Assembly: GCA_017642695.1 (NCBI GenBank)
Contig: JAEPQD010000001.1
Coordinates: forward strand, 1,497,701-1,561,700
Origin: Parvibaculum sp.
GTDB taxonomy: Bacteria; Pseudomonadota; Alphaproteobacteria; Parvibaculales; Parvibaculaceae
Length of the DNA: 64,000 nucleotides
Reading direction: 5' to 3'
The notes beneath the pieces are model-generated. The model saw nothing but the letters and a program-made list of their open reading frames with translations, did not search any database and was not told where the DNA came from. The translations under genes and the position numbers were made by a program. Shown piece by piece: positions 55,873 through 64,000 of the stretch. Position 1 is the stretch's first letter. Each line of letters opens with the position of its first letter.

Positions 55873-56624
55873 GCGAGTTCGATCCCTTCAAGGTGTTTCT
55901 CGAATTGCAGCTCGGCCTGCCGCGGAACGGGCCGGGAAGCCGCGCGGCGACGGAAGCGGCCTTCGCCATGCTGCCTGCGTTGCCGGAAAAGCCGGAGATC
56001 GCGGATCTCGGCTGCGGGCAGGGCGCCTCCACCTTCGAGCTGCTGCGCCTCACGAAGGGCCGCGTGACGGCTGTCGACCTCTTCGAGCCCTTCCTTGAAA
56101 AACTCGGGGAGCGCGCGGAGGAAGAGGGGATCGGCGAGGAGCGCCTCGTCATCATGCGCGGCGACATGACGGCGCTTTCCTTCCGCGACGCGAGCTTCGA
56201 CCTCATCTGGTCGGAAGGCGCGATCTATCTCCTCGGCTTCGAACACGGGCTCGAGACATGGGCGAGGTTCGTGAAGAAGGACGGCTTCGTCGCGGTGTCG
56301 GAATGCACCTGGCTCACGGCGACGCCGTCGGACGAGGCGCGGGTGTTCTGGGAGGAAGCCTATCCATCGATGGGCACCATCGCGTCGAACTGCGAGGCGG
56401 CGGTGCGCGCGGGTTTCGAGATTGTCGGCACGCATGTGCTGACGGATGAGGACTGGCGGGCGGCATATTATTCGCCGATGCAGGCGCGGATCGCGGAGAT
56501 GCGCGAGACCTGGGGCGAGGAGGTGGAGGGCGTACTCTCGGAAGCGGAGGCCGAGATCGCCCTCTTCGAGAACAATCCCGGCCAGTATTCCTACGTGTTC
56601 TACGTGCTCAGGCGGAAGGACTAG
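55869..56624 (+). CDS. Class I SAM-dependent methyltransferase
   Basis: 251 residues. Motif I is [16 protein letters not shown] (~41-56); the acidic end of strand 2 is [25 protein letters not shown] is motif post-II. The last ~100 residues ([26 protein letters not shown]...) suggest a small-molecule methyltransferase. It lacks the cysteine set of arsenite methyltransferases. ATG overlaps the previous stop by 4 bases. Substrate unknown. Confidence 0.85.
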   Translation: MSEFDPFKVFLELQLGLPRNGPGSRAATEAAFAMLPALPEKPEIADLGCGQGASTFELLRLTKGRVTAVDLFEPFLEKLGERAEEEGIGEERLVIMRGDMTALSFRDASFDLIWSEGAIYLLGFEHGLETWARFVKKDGFVAVSECTWLTATPSDEARVFWEEAYPSMGTIASNCEAAVRAGFEIVGTHVLTDEDWRAAYYSPMQARIAEMRETWGEEVEGVLSEAEAEIALFENNPGQYSYVFYVLRRKD

Positions 56625-57046
56625 CCCTTCGCGCGGAGTGCGTCGCGGATTTCCTCAAGCAGCACTTCCTGGCGCGGCGGCGCGGAAGGCGGCGGCGCCT
56701 CGCCCTTCGCGATGCGGGCCTTCAGCCGGTTCATCTGGCGGATGACGAGAAAGAGCGCGAAGGCGACGATGGTGAATTGCAGGATCGCGTTGATGAACTT
56801 GCCATAGGCGAGAACGGCGATGCCGGCTTCCTTCGCCTCCGCGAGCGTCGCGGCCGCCGTGTCGCCATTGAGCGCGATGAAGTAATTCGAGAAATCGACA
56901 CCGCCGAGCATCACGCCGATGGGCGGCATGATGATGTCGTCGACCAGCGATTTCACGATGGTGGTGAAGGCGGCGCCGATGATGATGCCGACCGCCATGT
57001 CGAGCACATTGCCCTTGAGGGCAAACTCCCTGAATTCCCTGAACAT
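56621..57046 (-). CDS. mscL: Large-conductance mechanosensitive channel
   Basis: 141 residues. [43 protein letters not shown] is the standard MscL N-terminus with the first helix; the second helix is [19 protein letters not shown], then a C-terminal bundle helix ([14 protein letters not shown]). It opens under hypo-osmotic stress. GGGAGAGG lies upstream. Its stop overlaps that of the methyltransferase (CTAG). Confidence 0.96.
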   Translation of the reverse strand: MFREFREFALKGNVLDMAVGIIIGAAFTTIVKSLVDDIIMPPIGVMLGGVDFSNYFIALNGDTAAATLAEAKEAGIAVLAYGKFINAILQFTIVAFALFLVIRQMNRLKARIAKGEAPPPSAPPRQEVLLEEIRDALRAKG

Positions 57047-57142
57047 GTCCGAAGCCTCTCCCGCGTCTCGTGATTCCCACCCGGAGGGAATCGTGCCGCG
57101 AGAGCCGGAAAGGCACAACGGGAAAAACCGCCGTTGCGTGTC

Positions 57143-57685
57143 CTAGGGCCGCTGCTTGTGCTCTTCGAGGCGCGGCATGATCTCGACGAAATTGCAGGGA
57201 CGGTAGCGGTAGTCGAGCTGGTGGACGAGAATTTCGTCCCAGCCGTCCTTGCACGCGCCGGGCGAGCCCGGCAGCGCGAAGAGGAAGGTGCCGCCGGCGA
57301 CCCCCGCCGTCGCGCGGGACTGGATGGTCGAGGTGCCGATCTTGTCGTAGCTGATGCGGTGGAAGAGCGCCGCGAACCCCTCGATCTCCTTGTCATAGAC
57401 GGACTGAAACGCTTCCGGCGTGACGTCCCGGCCGGTGAGCCCGGTGCCGCCCGTCGAGATCACCGCGTCGATCGACTTGTCGCTGATCCATGCCTGCAGC
57501 GCGCCGCGGATATGGACGCGGTCGTCGGACACGATGCGCCGCGCGGCGACCTTGTGGCCCGCCTTCTCGATGCGCTCGGCGAGCACGTTGCCGGAGGTAT
57601 CGTCCTCGTAGGTGCGCGTGTCGGAAACGGTGAGAACCGCGATGTTGAGAGGGATGAACTCGCGCGTTTCGTCGATGCCGGGCAT
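57143..57685 (-). CDS. moaB: Molybdenum cofactor biosynthesis protein B
   Basis: 180 residues of the MoaB/Mog family: IAVLTVSDTRTYEDDTSGNVLAERI, STGGTGLTGRDVTPEAF and FALPGSPGACKDGWDEILVHQLDYRYRPCNFVEI. MoaB adenylylates molybdopterin in some bacteria. No other molybdenum cofactor gene is nearby. Confidence 0.95.
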   Translation of the reverse strand: MPGIDETREFIPLNIAVLTVSDTRTYEDDTSGNVLAERIEKAGHKVAARRIVSDDRVHIRGALQAWISDKSIDAVISTGGTGLTGRDVTPEAFQSVYDKEIEGFAALFHRISYDKIGTSTIQSRATAGVAGGTFLFALPGSPGACKDGWDEILVHQLDYRYRPCNFVEIMPRLEEHKQRP

Positions 57686-57805
57686 GGGGCTGCCTTTCGC
57701 TCGGGGAAGGAAGGATCATATAGCGGAAAAAACGAAGGGTGTCGCGACGTAAGGTCCGGCGCGCCCGTGCCTGTATCGAGGCTTGTCGAAGACGGCGCCG
57801 CCGGA

Positions 57806-59608
57806 TCAGCGCGCCGGGTTCTCGTAGACGGGCCAGGTGCCGGCCGCCGAGGCGTCGAGCGAGCCGACAGGCTGGCCGAGGCGTTCGCTGTAGATCCAGT
57901 AGTTGGTGACGACGCGCTCGATATAGCCGCGCGTTTCGGCGGCGGGAATGCTCTCGATGAAGAGGAAGGGATCGCCCTTGAAGTCCATGCTGGCGAGCCA
58001 GCGCGAGAGATTGCCGGGGCCGCCATTATAGGCCGTCGTCAACATGAAGAGATTGCCGTAGGGCTCGCCCGATCCCATCAGCTCGGTGAGATAGTCCTGG
58101 CCGAGCGTGAGGTTGAAGGTGGGGTCGAGAAGCTTGTCGCGATTGCCGCGTGCAAGCGAGCGGTCCTGCGTGATGTGGCTCGCGGTCGCCGGCATGATCT
58201 GCATGAGCCCGCGCGCGCCCGCCCATGAGGTCGCGTCGGGCTGGAACTTGCTCTCCTGCCGCATGAAGGCGAGGAGCAGCGCGCGGTCGACCTTGTAGCC
58301 CGTGCTCGGCTTGTAGGCGGGAACGGGAAAGAGGCCGGCATTGAGCGCGATGCGTCCGCCACGTGTCCCCACGGCCGGAAGATGCGCGGCGTTCGCGACC
58401 TGAAGCTCGACGGCGGGAAGGTCGTAGGCTGTGGCAAGCGCGATCAGCGCCTGGTCGAGCGAGGGATCGACCACGCCGTGGGCGCGCAGCAGTTCCTCCC
58501 GCGCCATGTTGCGCTTGCCGACCTGCATCAGCGCGACGGCGCGCGCCACCGCTTCCGTTTCGGTGAGCGCGCGGAACGAGGCCTCGTCGAGCCGCGGCTC
58601 GATCCAGTCGATCCTGAGTTCGCGGCCAAGCTGGCGCGTCGCGAGAATGCCGTAGAAGGTCGCGCCCGTGTCGGCGGCAAGTTCCAGAAGCGGTGCGACC
58701 TTCTCCGGCTTGCCGTCGGCGAGATAGGCGCGCGCGGCCCAGAAGCCGCCCGCCGATTTCGACCAGAGCGTGACGCGTGGCGCCGTCGCCAGCCGCTCGA
58801 AATGCCGCGCGGCGGTCGCGTAGTTTTCCATCCGCCAGGAAGCGAGGCCCGCATACCAGTCCGCCAGCGGTACGTCGCGGGCATGGGACGACAGGATTTC
58901 GGCGGCCAGCCGGTACGCCTTCTCGTCCTCGCCTTCGAGGAAGTAGGAGGCGACGACGCGCTCGCGCACCTTGTCGAATTCGAGGGAGCTCAGCGCATTG
59001 CGGATGTTCTTGCGCCGCAGATAGGCTTCGGTATTGCTGGCGCTGTCGCCGCGAAGCATGCGCCGGATATCGCCGTCGATCTCGCGGAAGCGCGCCGACG
59101 GCGCCTCGATCTCGCCGTCATCGACCGCATAGGTTGCATGGACGGGCTGGCGCCAGCGGCGCGGTTCGGGCCTTGCCGGGTAAGCGGCGGAGCCGCGCTT
59201 GCGGAGCGCGAGCTTGTAGATCTCGGCGGCACCCGGCTGGTCGTTGTATTTCGCGAGCCAGTCCTTCAGCTCGGAATAGCGGGTGGTGTAGTGGGGCCCC
59301 ATATATTTGATGTGGAGCGCGTAGCCCATGAGCCGCTTGTCGCGAAGCCCGGCGGCGAGCTTGTCGGCTTCCGCGAAGCTCCCGCGCTCCATCGCCGCGA
59401 AGAGCTTGCGATAGGTCTCGCGGTCGGCGCCGTTCAGGATTTCCGGGCTCCAGATGCGCGTGGGCTGCTGGCCGCTCGCCTCGGCGACGAGGATATCGGC
59501 CTTCGCGGCGGGAGATGCGGTGAGGAAGAGCGCAGCGCCGAGCGCTGCCGCACAAAAAAATCGTCCCGCCGCGCGTGCGACGGGGAGATATGAAGCCCCC
59601 CGGTTCAT
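57806..59608 (-). CDS. Soluble lytic transglycosylase, Slt-like
   Basis: 600 residues. A signal peptide (AAALGAALFLTASPAAKA) leads to a long alpha-helical superhelix of repeats (~60-440) and a C-terminal lysozyme-like domain. The catalytic Glu is in LAFMRQESKFQPDATSWAGARGLMQIMPATA, with TLGQDYLTELMG and AYNGGPGNLSRWL following. It cleaves peptidoglycan to 1,6-anhydro-muropeptides in the periplasm. It is monocistronic. Confidence 0.95.
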   Translation of the reverse strand: MNRGASYLPVARAAGRFFCAAALGAALFLTASPAAKADILVAEASGQQPTRIWSPEILNGADRETYRKLFAAMERGSFAEADKLAAGLRDKRLMGYALHIKYMGPHYTTRYSELKDWLAKYNDQPGAAEIYKLALRKRGSAAYPARPEPRRWRQPVHATYAVDDGEIEAPSARFREIDGDIRRMLRGDSASNTEAYLRRKNIRNALSSLEFDKVRERVVASYFLEGEDEKAYRLAAEILSSHARDVPLADWYAGLASWRMENYATAARHFERLATAPRVTLWSKSAGGFWAARAYLADGKPEKVAPLLELAADTGATFYGILATRQLGRELRIDWIEPRLDEASFRALTETEAVARAVALMQVGKRNMAREELLRAHGVVDPSLDQALIALATAYDLPAVELQVANAAHLPAVGTRGGRIALNAGLFPVPAYKPSTGYKVDRALLLAFMRQESKFQPDATSWAGARGLMQIMPATASHITQDRSLARGNRDKLLDPTFNLTLGQDYLTELMGSGEPYGNLFMLTTAYNGGPGNLSRWLASMDFKGDPFLFIESIPAAETRGYIERVVTNYWIYSERLGQPVGSLDASAAGTWPVYENPAR

Positions 59609-59692
59609 GCCCCCATCTTAGCGGGCGGAACCGGGCTCACAAGCCCGCCCGGGCCGAATTGTTCCGGAATGGGGCAGAAACGAAAGGAATGG

Positions 59693-60559
59693 TTAACCTT
59701 CGAGCTTCGCCTTGAGCGACAGCAGGTCGCGCCAGGCGAGGCGCTTCTGCGCGGGCTGGCGGAGCAGATAGGCCGGATGCAGCGTCGGCAGGGCCGGAAA
59801 TTCCTTCTCGCCCGCGCGGACCGTTGCCCATTTGCCGCGAAGCCGCATGATGCCGGTATCGGTGCGCAGCATCTGCTTTGCGGAGACGCCGCCGAGGAGA
59901 ACCAGCATCTCCGGGTTCACCAGTTCGACATGGCGCTCGACGAAGGGCATGCAGACCGCGTGTTCGGCGGGCGTCGGGGTGCGGTTGCCGGGCGGCCGCC
60001 AGGGCAGCGTGTTGATGATGTAGACGGAGCTGCGGTCGAGCCCGATCGCGGCGAGCATCCTGTCGAGAAGCTGGCCCGCGCGGCCGACAAAGGGAAGTCC
60101 CTGAAGGTCCTCGTCGCGGCCCGGTGCTTCCCCGATCAGCATCAGGCGCGCTTGCGGATTGCCGTCGGCAAAGACGAGGTTCTTTGCCGTGTAGCGGAGC
60201 GGGCAAGCCTCGAAACTGCCGAGGGCGTCCTTCAGTTCGGCAAGCGTCGTGCAGCGCGCGGCGACGGCGCGCGCCGTTTCGGCGGCCTGCGCATCTTCGA
60301 GCGGAATGGAGGAGGGCACGGCCGCGCGCGGCGCAGGGGCAGGCGCGTCCGCGCCTCTGGGATCGGGACGGGATCCGCGCTGGAGGTCGCGCGTCTCCGC
60401 GGAACGCGGCGCCGGCTGCGGCGTGGCGTCGGCCAGCGCGTAGCGGTTGACCGGTTCGTCGCCGAGAAAGTCCGTGACGCCCGCCTCGACATGAAAGGCG
60501 ATGAGCGCCGCGGCTTCGGCGTTCGACAGTCCGTTTTCCGTGTTGCCCGATCCTGCCAT
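59693..60559 (-). CDS. Uracil-DNA glycosylase, family 4-like, with missing cluster ligands
   Basis: 288 residues. Catalytic motif [20 protein letters not shown] (residues 143-162) and motif [16 protein letters not shown] (261-276) mark the type 4 or related UDG family that removes uracil from DNA. The N-terminal ~100 residues are low-complexity Pro/Ala. Of the four cysteines expected for the 4Fe-4S cluster, C119 and C203 are present, but the second of the CxxC and the one before RPP are replaced (R122 and W187). So the cluster may be lost. Confidence 0.85.
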   Translation of the reverse strand: MAGSGNTENGLSNAEAAALIAFHVEAGVTDFLGDEPVNRYALADATPQPAPRSAETRDLQRGSRPDPRGADAPAPAPRAAVPSSIPLEDAQAAETARAVAARCTTLAELKDALGSFEACPLRYTAKNLVFADGNPQARLMLIGEAPGRDEDLQGLPFVGRAGQLLDRMLAAIGLDRSSVYIINTLPWRPPGNRTPTPAEHAVCMPFVERHVELVNPEMLVLLGGVSAKQMLRTDTGIMRLRGKWATVRAGEKEFPALPTLHPAYLLRQPAQKRLAWRDLLSLKAKLEG

Positions 60560-60713
60560 CTGACGTCGCGGTTTCCCGTGTTCGGCGCTGCGCCGGCAAG
60601 GCGCGATTTGACCGTCACAACGCCCGACCTACACTCGTCTTACAATTATGCAAAGGCGCGTCTTGTTGAGAATGATATGCAACTAGCCGCGAGTTTGCCG
60701 AGAGGCCCAATAT

Positions 60714-60743
60714 ATTGACCATACGGGTCAATCACACCATAAC
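60714..60743 (+). promoter_or_regulatory. ETF-QO promoter with palindromic operator
   Basis: Perfect 7-bp inverted repeat ATTGACC-ATACG-GGTCAAT (60714-60732). TTGACC (60715-60720) and CATAAC (60738-60743) are 17 bp apart and would be -35 and -10 of ETF-QO, so the palindrome overlaps the -35. Suggests a dedicated repressor, perhaps of fatty-acid or amino-acid oxidation; none is nearby. Confidence 0.55.
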
Positions 60744-60812
60744 GGAGCCCGGTTTTTTTGCGGCGGTCCGGCGCGGCGAAAGCGCGCGAAAGCCCGGACA
60801 AGGAGAAGAAAA

Positions 60813-62483
60813 ATGAGCGAGGCGGCGGTCGAACGCGAATACATGGAATATGACGTCGTCATCGTCGGCGGCGGCCCGGCGGGTCTGTCGGCGGCGATCC
60901 GCCTGCGCCAGCTTGCGGCGAAGGAAGATTTCGACATCTCGGTCTGCGTGATCGAGAAGGGGTCCGAAATCGGCGCTCATATTCTCTCCGGCGCCGTGGT
61001 CGATCCGATCGGCCTCGATACGCTGATGCCCGACTGGCGCGAAAAGGGCGCCCCCCTGGATACGCAGGTCACCGCCGACCACTTCATCTATCTCGGACCG
61101 GCGGGCGGGCTGCGCATTCCGAACTTCCTGTTTCCGCCGCTGATGCACAATCACGGCAACTACATCGTCAGCCTCGGCAATGTCTGCCGCTGGCTTGCCG
61201 AACAGGCCGAAGCGCTCGGCGTCGAAATCTATCCGGGCTTCCCGGGCGCGGAAGTGCTCTATGGCGAGGACGGATCCGTGCGCGGCGTCGTCACCGGCGA
61301 CATGGGCGTGGCGCGCGACGGCAGCCACAAGGACAGCTACACGCCGGGCATGGAACTGCGCGGCAAGTACACGCTCTTCGCCGAAGGCGTGCGCGGTTCG
61401 CTGTCGAAGGAACTGATCCGCAAGTTCAAGCTCGACGAGGGCCGCGAGCCGCAGAAGTTCGGCATCGGCCTGAAGGAACTCTGGGAGGTCGATCCCTCGA
61501 AGCACAAGAAGGGCCTCGTGCAGCACACGATGGGCTGGCCGCTCGACAACTCGACCGGCGGCGGCTCCTTCCTCTATCACTTCGGCGAGAACCTCGTATC
61601 GGTCGGCTTCGTGGTTCACCTGAACTACAAGAACCCCTACCTCTCGCCCTTCGACGAGTTCCAGCGCTTCAAGCACCACCCCTCGGTCGTCGAGACCTTC
61701 GAGGGCGGCAAGCGCATCGCCTATGGCGCGCGCGCGATCACCGAAGGCGGCTTCCAGTCCGTGCCGAAGCTGATCTTCCCGGGCGGCGCGCTGATCGGCT
61801 GTTCGGCGGGCTTCGTCAACGTGCCGCGCATCAAGGGCAGCCACAACGCGATGCTCACCGGCATCATGGGCGCGGAAGCGGCCTTCGAGGCGGTGAAGGA
61901 CGGGCGCCAGGGCGACGAGCTGACCGCCTATCCGGAAGCCTATGAGAAGAGCCCGGTCTACAAGGACCTGAAGCGCGTCCGCAACGTGAAGCCGCTCTGG
62001 TCGAAGCTCGGCACCTTCCTCGGCATCGGTCTCGGCGCCGTCGACATGTGGATGAACAATCTTGGGCTCGGCCTGCCCTTCACGCTGAAGCACGGCAAGG
62101 CCGACTTCGAGTCGATCAAGGAAGCGAAGGACTGCAAGCCGTACGATTATCCCAAGCCCGACGGGAAGATTTCCTTCGACAAGCTTTCCTCGGTCTTCAT
62201 CTCGGCGACGAACCACGAGGAAGACCAGCCGGTTCACCTGAAGCTGAAGGACCCCGCGATTCCGATCGCCTACAACCTGCCGAAATATGCCGAGCCCGCG
62301 CAGCGCTACTGCCCGGCGGCGGTCTACGAGGTGGTGCGCGACGACGACGGCTCCAATCCGCGCTTCCAGATCAACGCGCAGAACTGCGTCCACTGCAAGA
62401 CCTGCGACATCAAGGACCCGGCCCAGAACATCAACTGGACGGTGCCGGAAGGCGGCGGCGGCCCGAATTACCCGAATATGTGA
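60813..62483 (+). CDS. Electron transfer flavoprotein-ubiquinone oxidoreductase
   Basis: 556 residues. FAD-binding MEYDVVIVGGGPAGLSAAIRLRQL at the N-terminus; LIGCSAGFVNVPRIKGSHNAMLTG and the C-terminal 4Fe-4S ferredoxin part with CPAAVYEV and CVHCKTCDIKDPAQNINWTVPEGGGGP. It passes electrons from ETF to ubiquinone during beta-oxidation and amino-acid breakdown, bound to the inner membrane surface. ETF subunits are not in the window. The gene stands alone with its own promoter and terminator. Confidence 0.97.
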   Translation: MSEAAVEREYMEYDVVIVGGGPAGLSAAIRLRQLAAKEDFDISVCVIEKGSEIGAHILSGAVVDPIGLDTLMPDWREKGAPLDTQVTADHFIYLGPAGGLRIPNFLFPPLMHNHGNYIVSLGNVCRWLAEQAEALGVEIYPGFPGAEVLYGEDGSVRGVVTGDMGVARDGSHKDSYTPGMELRGKYTLFAEGVRGSLSKELIRKFKLDEGREPQKFGIGLKELWEVDPSKHKKGLVQHTMGWPLDNSTGGGSFLYHFGENLVSVGFVVHLNYKNPYLSPFDEFQRFKHHPSVVETFEGGKRIAYGARAITEGGFQSVPKLIFPGGALIGCSAGFVNVPRIKGSHNAMLTGIMGAEAAFEAVKDGRQGDELTAYPEAYEKSPVYKDLKRVRNVKPLWSKLGTFLGIGLGAVDMWMNNLGLGLPFTLKHGKADFESIKEAKDCKPYDYPKPDGKISFDKLSSVFISATNHEEDQPVHLKLKDPAIPIAYNLPKYAEPAQRYCPAAVYEVVRDDDGSNPRFQINAQNCVHCKTCDIKDPAQNINWTVPEGGGGPNYPNM

Positions 62484-62501
62484 ATTAACGGCAGAATTGG
62501 C

Positions 62502-62541
62502 GGCGGCGATGCGGGCTCTTCACCTGTATTCGCCGCCCTTT
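62502..62541 (+). terminator. Intrinsic terminator of the ETF-QO gene
   Basis: GGCGGCG (62502-62508) pairs with CGCCGCC (62531-62537), loop of 22 bases, followed by CTTTT. The large loop lowers confidence, but the position, 20 bases past the stop, fits. Confidence 0.65.
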
Positions 62542-62618
62542 TCTGTGCTCTTATAGCGGCAAGCGATGCCGCCGCGCGGGCGGCGGCTGTACCCTGAGGC
62601 TCGAAGGCAGGCCCCCAG

Positions 62619-64000
62619 ATGAATGTTGCCGATATGGCGCGACCCCGCCCGTCACGGGCACGGCGGCTGACCGGAGCGCTCGCGGTCGCCGCGATGCTCG
62701 CCGTACTCGGCGGCTGCGCCGGCACGAACGGCTTTCCCGGTTTTTCCAAGGGACGCGGCGAGACGCCTTACGGCGCCTATCTTGCGGGGCGCTATGCGGC
62801 CTCCGTCAACGACAGCAGCAAGGCCGCCGACTATTACGACAAGGCGCTGGCGGATGAACCGAACGATCCCGTGATCCTCGAGCGCGCCTTCATGGCGGCG
62901 CTGACGGCGGGCGAGACGAACCGCGCGATCCCGCTGGCGCGGCGGCTCACCGAAATCGAATCCGGCGAACGCATGGCGCGGCTCACGCTGGCGCTCGCCG
63001 CCGTCAAGCGCGGCGACTACGACGACGCGCGCGCCGAGATGGACGCCGCCGCGCCCGGCCCCTTCACCGCGCTGGTCGGCACGCTGACGCTTGCCTGGGC
63101 GGCGGCGGGCGACGGCGACCAGGCGCTGGCGATGGAAAAGATCGGCGCCTTCGAGGGCAGGGCCGCCTTCGCGCTCTTCCGCTCCTATCATCAGGCGCTG
63201 ATGCTCGAACTTCTGAACGATCCCGAAGGCGCGGCCGCAGCCTATCAGTCCGCGATGGAAACGAGCGGCGGCAGCAGCGTGCGCGTCGTGCAGGCCTATG
63301 CGAGCTTCCTGTCGCGTCACGGCAGGACGGAGGAAGCGCGCGAGGTGCTTCGGGCCTTCGTCGAGCTGTCGGCGGACCATCCGCTGGCGCAACACGACCT
63401 GGCCGAGCTTGCCGCAAAGGGAACGCTGCCGCCCTTCATCGACAACGCCTCCGAAGGCGTCGCCGAAGCGCTTTACGGGCTCGGCAGCGCGCTGGCGGCC
63501 GACACGTCGAGCAATCTCGCCGAACTCTATCTGAACCTCGCGCTCTATATGCGGCCCGACTTCGATATCGCCCGCTCGTTGCTCGGCGGCGCCTATGAAG
63601 GGCAGGAGCGCTGGGCGGACGCCGTCGCGGCCTATGAAAAGGTCGGCAAGGAATCGCCTCTCTATCTGAACGCGCGCATCCAGACCGCAATGGCGCTGAA
63701 CGAGATGGACAGGCAGGCGGATGCAATCCGGGTGCTGGAACGCGCGGCGAAGGATCATCCGGCGAGGGTCGAGCCGCTTGTCGCGATGGGCGACATCTAC
63801 AGGGCGGAGGAGAATTACAGGGAAGCCGCCGCGCGCTACGAGCGCGCAATCGCGCTGACCGGCGAACCGGACGAGCGCGACTGGACGCTCTACTACGCGC
63901 GCGGCATCTGCTTCGAGCGTCTCGGTCAGTGGGAGAAGGCGGAGGAGGACCTGACGCTCGCCCTCGAACTCTCCGATGAACACCCGCTGGTGCTCAACTA
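62619..64000 (+). CDS. TPR-repeat lipoprotein, C-terminus beyond the window
   Basis: The first 460 residues of a lipoprotein with many tetratricopeptide repeats. The signal peptide ends in a lipobox, LAVLGGCAG (Cys ~33). TPR-like helices run from ~44 (YGAYLAGRYAASVNDSSKAADYYDKALADEPND) to the end (YYARGICFERLGQWEKAEEDLTLALELS). A protein of this build would be a scaffold at the inner or outer membrane, possibly in envelope assembly. The start could be ATG 62619 or the in-frame ATG at 62634. Its 3' end is missing. Confidence 0.85.
   Translation, partial: MNVADMARPRPSRARRLTGALAVAAMLAVLGGCAGTNGFPGFSKGRGETPYGAYLAGRYAASVNDSSKAADYYDKALADEPNDPVILERAFMAALTAGETNRAIPLARRLTEIESGERMARLTLALAAVKRGDYDDARAEMDAAAPGPFTALVGTLTLAWAAAGDGDQALAMEKIGAFEGRAAFALFRSYHQALMLELLNDPEGAAAAYQSAMETSGGSSVRVVQAYASFLSRHGRTEEAREVLRAFVELSADHPLAQHDLAELAAKGTLPPFIDNASEGVAEALYGLGSALAADTSSNLAELYLNLALYMRPDFDIARSLLGGAYEGQERWADAVAAYEKVGKESPLYLNARIQTAMALNEMDRQADAIRVLERAAKDHPARVEPLVAMGDIYRAEENYREAAARYERAIALTGEPDERDWTLYYARGICFERLGQWEKAEEDLTLALELSDEHPLVLN

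Overview
The window reads as ordinary chromosome of a GC-rich alphaproteobacterium, most likely Rhizobiales-like and possibly Parvibaculum; the genus is a guess from gene order and style, not from a search. Support: a CcrM-type GANTC methyltransferase beside rnhB, an F0 operon atpI-B-E-F'-F without the F1 genes and with a b' subunit, an aa3 oxidase operon with coxF/DUF983/surf1, a GAAC-N7-GAAC SOS box of the alphaproteobacterial type, and dense alternative starts (TTG/GTG) with good Shine-Dalgarno sites. I saw no rRNA, tRNA, CRISPR array, insertion sequence, phage or plasmid gene.

Layout. 1-13 kb: a truncated tetR with tandem operators, a 55-residue small protein, an MFS exporter, ubiA, a Nudix hydrolase, rsmE, a quinone-reductase-like flavoprotein, gshA, a divergent amidohydrolase/tetR pair with a VOC protein and a P-loop kinase-like protein, and tldD. 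This part carries most of the intergenic repeats (families A, B and a Pho-box-like element). 13-24 kb: the cytochrome c oxidase operon ctaC-ctaD-ctaB-coxF-ctaE-DUF983-surf1, without ctaG at its usual place, running into an M32 carboxypeptidase, thrC, an M16 protease and a GNAT acetyltransferase. 24-32 kb: a 7TM-PAS-GGDEF-EAL protein with a degenerate GGDEF motif, yqgE, a DsbD N-domain protein, a peroxiredoxin, and rnhA-thrB-ispH on the other strand. 32-38 kb: a lipoprotein, then a tandem glycine riboswitch controlling gcvT-gcvH-gcvPA-gcvPB. 38-48 kb: a NylB-like serine hydrolase, a nucleotidyltransferase-like protein, a dienelactone hydrolase, the F0 ATP synthase operon, smc, a DsbA-like protein and a DUF721 protein. 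48-64 kb: mutY, a DUF4919-like exported protein, ccrM, rnhB, a GxxExxY pseudogene, a radical SAM protein under an apparent SOS box, a cupin, a glycosyltransferase/DUF2064/methyltransferase cassette, mscL, moaB, a lytic transglycosylase, a family-4 type uracil-DNA glycosylase, ETF-QO and the start of a TPR lipoprotein.

The genes are mostly housekeeping: respiration (cta, atp, ETF-QO), one-carbon metabolism (gcv), threonine (thrB, thrC), isoprenoid/ubiquinone (ispH, ubiA), glutathione (gshA), DNA repair and chromosome biology (mutY, udg, smc, ccrM, rnhA, rnhB). I did not find a clearly new multi-gene system. The most interesting signals are regulatory or repeat-based: a Pho-box-like repeat inside the mutY reading frame, a cluster of six GANTC sites at the ccrM promoter, an SOS box over a promoter that looks leaderless, palindromic operators over the ETF-QO and amidohydrolase promoters, a single-codon nonsense mutation in a GxxExxY gene flanked by inverted repeats, and two inverted copies of a nested-hairpin repeat bracketing gshA.
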